A stretch of 6,799 nucleotides of DNA from Propionibacteriales bacterium. Its GTDB lineage: Bacteria > Actinomycetota > Actinomycetes > Propionibacteriales > Propionibacteriaceae. Position 1 is the first letter of the stretch. Each line of letters opens with the position of its first letter. The DNA lies in the NCBI GenBank assembly GCA_017882655.1, contig JADGPB010000128.1, positions 1 to 6,799 of the forward strand, in the 5' to 3' direction. This document shows, one piece after another, positions 1 to 4,817 of the stretch. The translations under genes and the position numbers were made by a program. Under the pieces are notes generated by a model that saw only the letters and a list, made by a program, of their open reading frames with translations, ran no database searches and was not told where the DNA came from.

Positions 1-957
1 TTCGACGACCTGATCAGGGGTACGGTCGCGGCGCCGAGACCCGACGACCAGGTGCTGCTGAAGACCGACGGCTTCCCCACGTACCACCTGGCGGTCGTCG
101 TCGACGACCACCTCATGGGCATCACCCACGTCGTACGCGGCGAGGAGTGGATCTCGTCGACCCCGAAGCACCTGCTGCTGTACCGCTGGCTCGGCTGGGA
201 CGCGCCCGCGTTCGCGCACATGCCCCTGCTGCGCAACACCGATCGCTCGAAGATCTCCAAGCGCAAGAACCCTGCCGCGAGGCTGCTGTGGTTCGTCGAG
301 CAGGGCTACCTTCCCGAGGCGCTGCGGAACTTCCTCCAGCTGCTCGCCTATCCGCCGGCGGACGAGCGCAGTGAGGTCTCGACGTTCGAGGAGTTCATCG
401 AGGGTTTCGAGTGGACGAAGATCAACACGGTCGGGCCGATCTTCGACCTCGACAAGCTGAACTGGCTCAACGGCACCTACATCCGCAACCTGGGAGTCGA
501 GGAGCTGGGGGAGCGGCTGGTCGCGTTCGTGCGGGAGCACCAGCGCCCGCTCACCGACGCGGAGGCCGCGACCGTGTCCGGCGCGGCCGGGATGCTGCAG
601 CCCCGTCTGGTCCTGCTGTCCGACGCGCTCGACCAGCTGACGTTCGCGCTGACCCCGGATGCGGACCTGATCATCGAGGACGACGCCCGCGCTCAGCTCA
701 CCGAGGCAGCGCCCCAGGTGATGGACGCCGTGGTCCCGGTGCTGGAGGCACTGGGGGACTTCACGCACGACGCGATCGAGGAGGCGCTGCGTACGGCGCT
801 GGTCGAGGGCATGTCGCTGAAGCCTCGGGTGGCGTTCGCCCCGCTCCGGGTCGCCATCACCGGCCGCCGAGTCTCGCCGCCTCTGTTCGAGTCGATGGAG
901 CTGCTCGGCAAGAAGTCCGTGCTGTCACGCGTGAGCGCGCTTCGGGCGACCCTCTGA
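1..957 (+). CDS. gltX: Glutamyl-tRNA synthetase, 3' part (5' end outside window)
   Basis: This cytoplasmic class I aminoacyl-tRNA synthetase charges tRNA-Glu with glutamate using ATP. The frame is open from base 1, so 318 residues are visible. The family is usually about 480-500 residues, so roughly 170 N-terminal residues, including the HIGH signature, lie outside the window. The family block KTDGFPTYHLA...VDDHLMGITHV.RGEEW is present, followed by the KMSKS-type ATP-binding loop as KISKRK at bases 250-267. Next come the GYLPEALRNFL helix and FDLDKLNWLNGTYIR, which leads into the C-terminal anticodon-binding helices. The end reads SPPLFESMELLGKKSVLSRV, typical of GltX. A GTG at base 52 is an internal valine, not a start, because homologous sequence continues upstream of it. 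The TGA at 955-957 lies 16 bases from the stop of the convergent exonuclease gene. Actinobacteria may use a discriminating or non-discriminating enzyme; the visible part does not settle which. Confidence 0.96.
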   Translation, partial: FDDLIRGTVAAPRPDDQVLLKTDGFPTYHLAVVVDDHLMGITHVVRGEEWISSTPKHLLLYRWLGWDAPAFAHMPLLRNTDRSKISKRKNPAARLLWFVEQGYLPEALRNFLQLLAYPPADERSEVSTFEEFIEGFEWTKINTVGPIFDLDKLNWLNGTYIRNLGVEELGERLVAFVREHQRPLTDAEAATVSGAAGMLQPRLVLLSDALDQLTFALTPDADLIIEDDARAQLTEAAPQVMDAVVPVLEALGDFTHDAIEEALRTALVEGMSLKPRVAFAPLRVAITGRRVSPPLFESMELLGKKSVLSRVSALRATL

Positions 958-973
958 CTCGAGGCTCACCCGG

Positions 974-1654
974 TCAGGAGAGCACCGACTTGAGGGGCGA
1001 GGCGGCGCCCAGGACCGAGACCTGCGCCACGTACAGCTCGGCGCAGGCCAGGGCGTCTGTGAGCGCCTCGTGGGCACCGTACGCGGGGAGCCCGTACCGC
1101 TCTCTGGACGCACCGAGCCGCAGCGAACCTGGCACTGGCTCGGAGCCACCGCGAGTCGCCAGGCGATGCTCGATCTCGAGCGTGTCGACGCAGGCGAACT
1201 CCGGCGCGACCCCCCAGATCCGGCGGCAGGCGGCGGCCAGGAAGCTCGTCTCGATCGAGGCGTGGTGAGCGAGAAGGACCCGTCCGGCAAGCGCCGCTAG
1301 GATCCTCTCGACAGCCACCCGCTCATCGACGCCGAGACTGGCCGCGTCGTCGGTGATGCCGTGGAAGACGGCCGAGTCCCCGACGCCGGCAGCAGGCGCC
1401 AGGAACCCCACAGAGCCGGCGCCACCCAGCCGTACAGCCGTTCCGTCCACCGGGACCCATCCGGCTGACAGCGGAGAGCCTGTGGCCGCTTCGAGGGTGG
1501 TCGTCTCGAAGTCGAGCGCGAGCAGCCGAACCTGGGCCAGTGGCGTCCGGGGATCCGGCGGCGAGGCGCTCAGGTAGTCGCGTAGCGGCCCAGGCGGCGC
1601 CTCCTCCTCGGTGGCTCGTCGCCGCCGACCCCGTCCCCACCCGAACGGAGTCAC
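974..1654 (-). CDS. DEDDh-family 3'-5' exonuclease (DnaQ/epsilon-like), partner of the DUF294 protein
   Basis: This is a predicted metal-dependent 3'-5' exonuclease of the DnaQ/RNase T fold, 226 residues and soluble. Motif ExoI is LALDFETT (D48, E50). ExoII is LLAHHASIETSFL, with E135 where the classical family has Asp. A VDT follows at 156-158, and ExoIII is AHEALTDA (H195, D200), which gives the DEDDh layout. The first 40 or so residues are basic and proline-rich and precede the nuclease fold. The GTG start at 1654-1652 overlaps the TGA of the upstream nucleotidyltransferase gene as GTGA, and I see no strong Shine-Dalgarno sequence, so translation is probably coupled. Exonucleases of this subtype commonly sit beside DUF294/CBS proteins in bacteria; this is known neighbourhood information, and the joint function is not established. 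It is not the replicative epsilon subunit by context. Substrate (DNA, RNA or a small nucleotide) cannot be read from the sequence. Confidence 0.88.
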   Translation of the reverse strand: MTPFGWGRGRRRRATEEEAPPGPLRDYLSASPPDPRTPLAQVRLLALDFETTTLEAATGSPLSAGWVPVDGTAVRLGGAGSVGFLAPAAGVGDSAVFHGITDDAASLGVDERVAVERILAALAGRVLLAHHASIETSFLAAACRRIWGVAPEFACVDTLEIEHRLATRGGSEPVPGSLRLGASRERYGLPAYGAHEALTDALACAELYVAQVSVLGAASPLKSVLS

Positions 1655-3507
1655 AGGAATCCGATCTGGTAGGTGACCGACAGGGCGTTCTGCATGGTCT
1701 TCACGACGCCGAACGCATCGCGGAGGTGCTTCTTGTCGAGATCGCTCAGCTCGTCAGGATCGACGTGGCTGTCAGGGACGAGGCCTTCGCGGATCTGGCG
1801 CGCCTGGTGCCGTACGCGCTGGTAGCAGATGAACTCGTACGCGTCCGACAGGTTCTCGGCGGACTCCTGTCCGATGACTCCTGCGTTGCGTGCAGCCGTG
1901 ATCCGCGCCTGGGTGTTGTGAGGTGCGAGGCCTTTGGTGAGACAGTACAGACGAGACAGCTGGACGACAGCGGCGATGCCACCGTGCTTGAGGTCGAGCG
2001 TGTGACGGTGGGCGCCGTCGCGGTCGAGGACGAGGTTGCGGAAGAAACCCAGCGGGGGAGTGCGACTGAGCGCGCTCGCAGCAAGGTGGGCGAGGAACCG
2101 CGCGCTCCGTGGTGCGATCGCGAGGATGTCGGCCGACAGGGTTGCGTACAGGGACACGTCGCCGGTGATCGGACGCATGTCGAAGAAGATCTGCGCCTCC
2201 ATGAGTGCTGTCGGCTCGGGCTCGTCCATCCAGGCTCGGAACGTCTGCCGCCAGCCCGCGACGGTCTGCCTCCAGCGGGGGTTGGTCGCCATCGCGTCTC
2301 CGGGACAGCGCGGGAACCCGATCCGCTCCATGGCGTCGGTGAGGGCCGCCGCCAGCTGGCCGTACCACGCGTCGGCGGCATCGCCCGAGTCATCGACGAG
2401 GATCGCCGTGTCCTGATCGGCGCCCAGGCCTGCCTCGAGGCGTCCGAGAGAGCCCATGGCCACGACGCAGTACGGGGCGGGGGCTGGGCCGAGACCCAGC
2501 TCGGCCAGCGTCACGATCCGTCGGATCGCCGCGTCGGCCACCGCGGAGGTCGCCCGGCCGATGTCGTCGGCGCTGACGTCGCTGGTGACGAGCTGCTCCA
2601 CGAGCCGCGGCAGCCCCGAGGCGACCGTCACGACGCCGTCGATGGTCTGCTGACGCGCGATGTCGGCGGCGAGCTGCACCGGGCTCGACTGTCCCAGGCG
2701 GAGCAGGTCCCCGGCCGACACGAGCCCCAGTGGCTTCCCGTCCGGATCGGTGACCGGAAGGTGATGGACGCCACGGCTGGTCATCTCGAGCAGGACGCTG
2801 AAGGCGGGGCTGTCCGGGTCGACCGAGATCGGGTCCGCGGTCATGATCTCCACGACCGGTCGCTCGACCCCGACTCCCTCCGCGACGACTCGGCGGCGGA
2901 GGTCGCGGTCGGTGACTATCCCCACTAGCCGGCCGGCCTGGATGACGAGGATCGCCGAGACCCCGTGGCGCGCCATCACCTGTGCGACCTCACGGATAGG
3001 AGTGGTCGGTGAGGTCGTGACGGGCTCCCTTCCCAGCATGTCCCGAACGGTGACGCCGAAGATCGCATGCCGCGAGTCCGAGACCCGGGTCGCCAGCACG
3101 GCCGCCCGAAGCCGGGCGCTGGACTGGAGGTCGAAGAACCGACCGACCTCGGGCCGCGCCAAGAGGGTACGGAACGCGTCGCCGGGGATCGTCAGCAGGA
3201 GACTGTCCTCGATGGCGACAATGCGGTAGTTCGACCCCGCACGAGCCCGTACGGACGAGACCCCGAACGTCGTCCCCTCCTCCGCCCGCTCCACGAGGCC
3301 GTCCGCGGTGTCGCGGATCTCGACGGCCCCGGCACGAATCACGTACGCCGTGTCGTTCGCCGCACCCAGACCGATCACCTCGGTGCCACGGCGGACGTAG
3401 ACCGTCGACATCGTCGCCAGCAGGGCCGACAGTGCAGCCGGCTCCAAAGCGTCATAGGGTGGGTGGCTTCCGAGGAAGTCCCGTACGGCCGTCAGCTCGG
3501 CATTCAT
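1651..3507 (-). CDS. cNMP-binding / CBS pair / DUF294 putative nucleotidyltransferase
   Basis: This 618-residue soluble protein has four modules. Residues 12-125 form a cyclic-nucleotide-binding-like beta barrel (YVRRGTEVIGLG..., YVIRAGAVEIRD). Residues 155-272 hold two CBS domains (ILVIQAGRLVGIVTDRDLRRR; HHLPVTDPDGKPLGLVSAGDLLRL). Residues 300-430 form the DUF294 nucleotidyltransferase, with the signature MGSLGRLEAGLGADQD at 351-366, where D364 and D366 are the likely metal ligands. Residues 440-615 form the helical C-terminal substrate-binding domain. The family is related by fold to GlnD/GlnE-type nucleotidyltransferases; the transferred nucleotide and target are unknown. I chose the ATG at 3507-3505 (MNAELTAVRDFLGSHPPYDAL) because family N-termini look like this. 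The frame stays open upstream to 4044, but that part shows no domain and runs antisense to rpsJ. No clear Shine-Dalgarno sequence precedes this ATG. The stop overlaps the exonuclease start. Confidence 0.88.
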   Translation of the reverse strand: MNAELTAVRDFLGSHPPYDALEPAALSALLATMSTVYVRRGTEVIGLGAANDTAYVIRAGAVEIRDTADGLVERAEEGTTFGVSSVRARAGSNYRIVAIEDSLLLTIPGDAFRTLLARPEVGRFFDLQSSARLRAAVLATRVSDSRHAIFGVTVRDMLGREPVTTSPTTPIREVAQVMARHGVSAILVIQAGRLVGIVTDRDLRRRVVAEGVGVERPVVEIMTADPISVDPDSPAFSVLLEMTSRGVHHLPVTDPDGKPLGLVSAGDLLRLGQSSPVQLAADIARQQTIDGVVTVASGLPRLVEQLVTSDVSADDIGRATSAVADAAIRRIVTLAELGLGPAPAPYCVVAMGSLGRLEAGLGADQDTAILVDDSGDAADAWYGQLAAALTDAMERIGFPRCPGDAMATNPRWRQTVAGWRQTFRAWMDEPEPTALMEAQIFFDMRPITGDVSLYATLSADILAIAPRSARFLAHLAASALSRTPPLGFFRNLVLDRDGAHRHTLDLKHGGIAAVVQLSRLYCLTKGLAPHNTQARITAARNAGVIGQESAENLSDAYEFICYQRVRHQARQIREGLVPDSHVDPDELSDLDKKHLRDAFGVVKTMQNALSVTYQIGFL

Positions 3508-3556
3508 GAGGCTGATGGAACCAGAACGTGGGTGGATTCGGGACCAGTCAGTGGAT

Positions 3557-3585
3557 TTGCTCTCGATGGGCAACCGTGTCAGGAT
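3557..3585 (+). promoter_or_regulatory. Candidate promoter for the S10 operon (weak)
   Basis: TTGCTC at 3557-3562 and CAGGAT at 3580-3585 are separated by 17 bases. CAGGAT differs by one base from TAGGAT, a common actinobacterial -10 hexamer. The -35 element keeps only TTG of TTGACA. If real, the transcript would start near 3592 and carry a leader of about 240 bases before rpsJ, containing both hairpins below. No other plus-strand pair in the region scored better by eye, but the match is modest. Confidence 0.27.
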
Positions 3586-3644
3586 TGCGGGGTTGCCCCG
3601 ACGGGTCGCCGGGGTGCGTCGCGCGGTCTCCACCGCTGCGTCGC

Positions 3645-3653
3645 ACCGTACCA
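3645..3653 (-). promoter_or_regulatory. Candidate extended -10 promoter element for the DUF294-exonuclease pair
   Basis: Read on the minus strand, bases 3653-3645 are TGGTACGGT, an exact TGN-TANNNT extended -10 pattern. No good TTGACA-like element lies 16-18 bases upstream, which extended -10 promoters tolerate. The predicted start near 3638 would leave about 130 bases of untranslated leader before the ATG at 3507. The pattern can occur by chance, so this is only a candidate. Confidence 0.27.
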
Positions 3654-3741
3654 GGAGACTCTCTACAAGGGTGCCGGTCTTCGCCGGACATCGGTCACTG
3701 CGATCTCGCAGGGGACGACTGCGGTCTGAAGATGCGACACG

Positions 3742-3760
3742 CCCGACCGCGTGGGTCGGG
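3742..3760 (+). promoter_or_regulatory. Leader hairpin upstream of rpsJ (7-bp stem)
   Basis: CCCGACC at 3742-3748 pairs perfectly with GGTCGGG at 3754-3760 around the loop GCGTG. The stem ends 74 bases before the rpsJ start. No T-rich run follows on either strand, so it is not a canonical intrinsic terminator. A structure in the S10 operon leader, possibly for attenuation or protein binding, is an inference; no known leader class was recognised. Confidence 0.35.
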
Positions 3761-3797
3761 GCGACAAGGGAGCTCACCGTGAGTCTTCCGAGACGAT

Positions 3798-3812
3798 CCG
3801 GCTCCGAGCCGG
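3798..3812 (+). promoter_or_regulatory. Short GC hairpin just before the rpsJ ribosome binding site
   Basis: CCGGCT at 3798-3803 pairs with AGCCGG at 3807-3812 around a 3-base loop. An alternative, mutually exclusive fold pairs GCTCC at 3801-3805 with GGAGC at 3811-3815. The element ends within nine bases of the rpsJ Shine-Dalgarno sequence, so folding could affect its access. In GC-rich DNA such short stems are frequent, so the role is uncertain. Confidence 0.28.
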
Positions 3813-3834
3813 AGCAGGACGAGAGGGATGAACC

Positions 3835-4146
3835 GTGGCGGGACAGAAGATCCGCATCAGGCTCAGGGCGTATGACCATGAGGTCATCGACTCCTCGGCG
3901 CGCAAGATCGTGGACACGGTGACCCGGACGGGCGCCAAGGTCGCCGGCCCCGTGCCGCTGCCGACCGAGAAGAACGTGTACTGCGTGATCCGCTCGCCCC
4001 ATAAGTACAAGGACAGCCGCGAGCACTTCGAGTTGCGTACGCACAAGCGGCTGATCGACATCCTCGACCCCACGCCGAAGACCGTTGACTCGCTCATGCG
4101 TCTCGACCTTCCGGCTGGTGTCGACATCGAGATCAAGCTCCCGTGA
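3835..4146 (+). CDS. rpsJ: 30S ribosomal protein S10 (NusE)
   Basis: S10 is a small-subunit head protein. As NusE it also joins NusB and NusG in antitermination and transcription-translation coupling. The product is 103 residues, the normal length. Family blocks are clear: IRIRLRAYDHEVIDSSARKIV at the N-terminus, the GPVPLPT segment at 38-44 at the base of the long loop, SPHKYKDSREHFELRTHKRLIDI at 54-76, and LPAGVDIEIKLP at the C-terminus. The start is GTG at 3835, preceded by GAGAGGGA at 3821-3828 with six bases between. No in-frame ATG lies nearby upstream. It is the first gene of the S10 operon, and rplC follows after 11 bases. The gene directly upstream is divergent and not translational, so the operon probably begins here. 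Confidence 0.98.
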   Translation: MAGQKIRIRLRAYDHEVIDSSARKIVDTVTRTGAKVAGPVPLPTEKNVYCVIRSPHKYKDSREHFELRTHKRLIDILDPTPKTVDSLMRLDLPAGVDIEIKLP

Positions 4147-4148
4147 GG
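4145..4148 (+). promoter_or_regulatory. Shine-Dalgarno sequence that decides the rplC start
   Basis: GAGG at 4145-4148 overlaps the rpsJ stop TGA (4144-4146) and lies nine bases before the ATG at 4158. This supports ATG 4158 over the in-frame GTG at 4143, which has no such site and would add five residues (MRPET) not seen in the family. Confidence 0.6.
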
Positions 4149-4157
4149 CCAGAGACG

Positions 4158-4817
4158 ATGACGCACGAACGCAATGTGAAGGGGCTGCTGGGCACCAAGC
4201 TCGGCATGACCCAGGTGTGGGACGAGAACAACCGCATCGTCCCCGTGACCGTGATCCAGGCAGGCCCGTGCGTAGTGACGCAGGTCCGTACGCCTGAGCA
4301 GGACGGCTACTCCGCCGTTCAGCTCGGCTTCGGCGCCGTCAAGGCCACGTCCATCAACAAGCCGGACTCGGGTCACTTCGAGAAGGCCGGCGTGACGCCC
4401 CGCAGGCACCTGCTCGAGCTCCGCACGACCAACGCCAGCGAGTACACGCTGGGCCAGGAACTCACCACCGACGTCTTTGCCGTCGCCGACATCGTCGATG
4501 TGACCGGCGTCACCAAGGGCAAGGGCACCGCCGGTGTCATGAAGCGTCACGGGTTCCACGGCCTCGGCGCGTCCCACGGTGTGCACCGCAAGCACCGCGG
4601 GCCGGGTTCCATCGGCCAGTCGTCGACGCCGTCCCGCGTGTTCCCCGGCGTCAAGATGGCCGGCCGCATGGGCGTCGACAAGAAGACGGTCCAGAACCTG
4701 ACAGTGCACGCGATCGATGCGGAGCGCGGCCTGATCCTCGTGAAGGGTGCCGTTCCCGGCCCCACGGGCGCGCTCGTCGTCATCCGTTCCGCCGCGAAGA
4801 AGGGGGGCAACGCATGA
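4158..4817 (+). CDS. rplC: 50S ribosomal protein L3
   Basis: L3 binds 23S rRNA early in 50S assembly, and its long loop reaches toward the peptidyl-transferase centre. The product is 219 residues from ATG 4158, close to the usual 205-220. The N-terminal MTHERNVKGLLGTKLGMTQV and the PVTVIQAGPCVVTQVRT strand are typical of actinobacterial L3. The loop follows as KGKGTAGVMKRHGF (120-133), SHGVHRKHRGPGSIG (139-153) and KMAGRMG (166-172), then LILVKGAVPGPTG near the C-terminus. In the tip, the position matching the methylated Gln150 of E. coli L3 is Ser156 (GQSSTPS), so PrmB-type methylation is not expected. The stop overlaps the rplD start as ATGA, with AGGGGGG at 4801-4807 inside rplC serving as the rplD ribosome binding site. 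Expression is probably coupled along the operon. Confidence 0.98.
   Translation: MTHERNVKGLLGTKLGMTQVWDENNRIVPVTVIQAGPCVVTQVRTPEQDGYSAVQLGFGAVKATSINKPDSGHFEKAGVTPRRHLLELRTTNASEYTLGQELTTDVFAVADIVDVTGVTKGKGTAGVMKRHGFHGLGASHGVHRKHRGPGSIGQSSTPSRVFPGVKMAGRMGVDKKTVQNLTVHAIDAERGLILVKGAVPGPTGALVVIRSAAKKGGNA

Larger units (their letters stand above)
3508..3834. promoter_or_regulatory. Divergent intergenic region between the DUF294 gene and rpsJ
   Basis: These 327 bases separate two genes transcribed away from each other, so the promoter for the minus-strand pair must lie here, and one for the S10 operon is likely. All reading frames crossing it look like shadows: compositions are rich in Arg, Ser and Pro, with no recognisable domain. 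The half next to rpsJ holds two short hairpins (listed separately) and the rpsJ Shine-Dalgarno sequence. Candidate promoter elements exist on both strands, but each is weak. I see no tRNA, riboswitch of a known class or transposon end here. Confidence 0.7.

Noticed and set aside
952..980. Possible bidirectional terminator between the gltX and exonuclease stops
   Set aside because: A 7-pair stem (CTC-TGAC with GTCAGGAG) forms only with a bulge and a 14-base loop, and no T-run follows on either strand. It is too weak to call.
411..1268. Plus-strand frame running from inside gltX across its stop and into the exonuclease region
   Set aside because: It is out of frame with gltX and has Arg/Gly/Ala shadow composition. 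It crosses two well-supported genes.
2480..2512. Inverted repeat CTGGGCCGAG / CTCGGCCAG
   Set aside because: It lies inside the DUF294 coding sequence at LGLGPAPAP, imperfect by one base, and is explained by Leu, Gly, Pro and Ala codons in GC-rich DNA.
1540..2928. Long plus-strand open frame of 462 codons antisense to the DUF294 gene
   Set aside because: It is a high-GC shadow. The translation is rich in Arg, Gly, Val and Asp without any recognisable domain, while the opposite strand encodes a clear multi-domain protein.
3508..4044. Upstream extension of the DUF294 frame on the minus strand, which would give a 797-residue protein
   Set aside because: The extra 179 residues have no domain and low-complexity Arg/Ser/Pro composition, and they would run antisense through the start of rpsJ. 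Family N-termini match MNAELTAVRDFL at 3507.
4143..4157. GTG at 4143 as the rplC start
   Set aside because: It would add MRPET, absent from the family, and overlaps the rpsJ stop without its own ribosome binding site. ATG 4158 has GAGG nine bases upstream.
1075..4295. Recurrent CCGTACG-type words
   Set aside because: They occur in several genes in both orientations without regular spacing, and fit Arg, Thr and Tyr codon use rather than an operator or restriction-linked signal.
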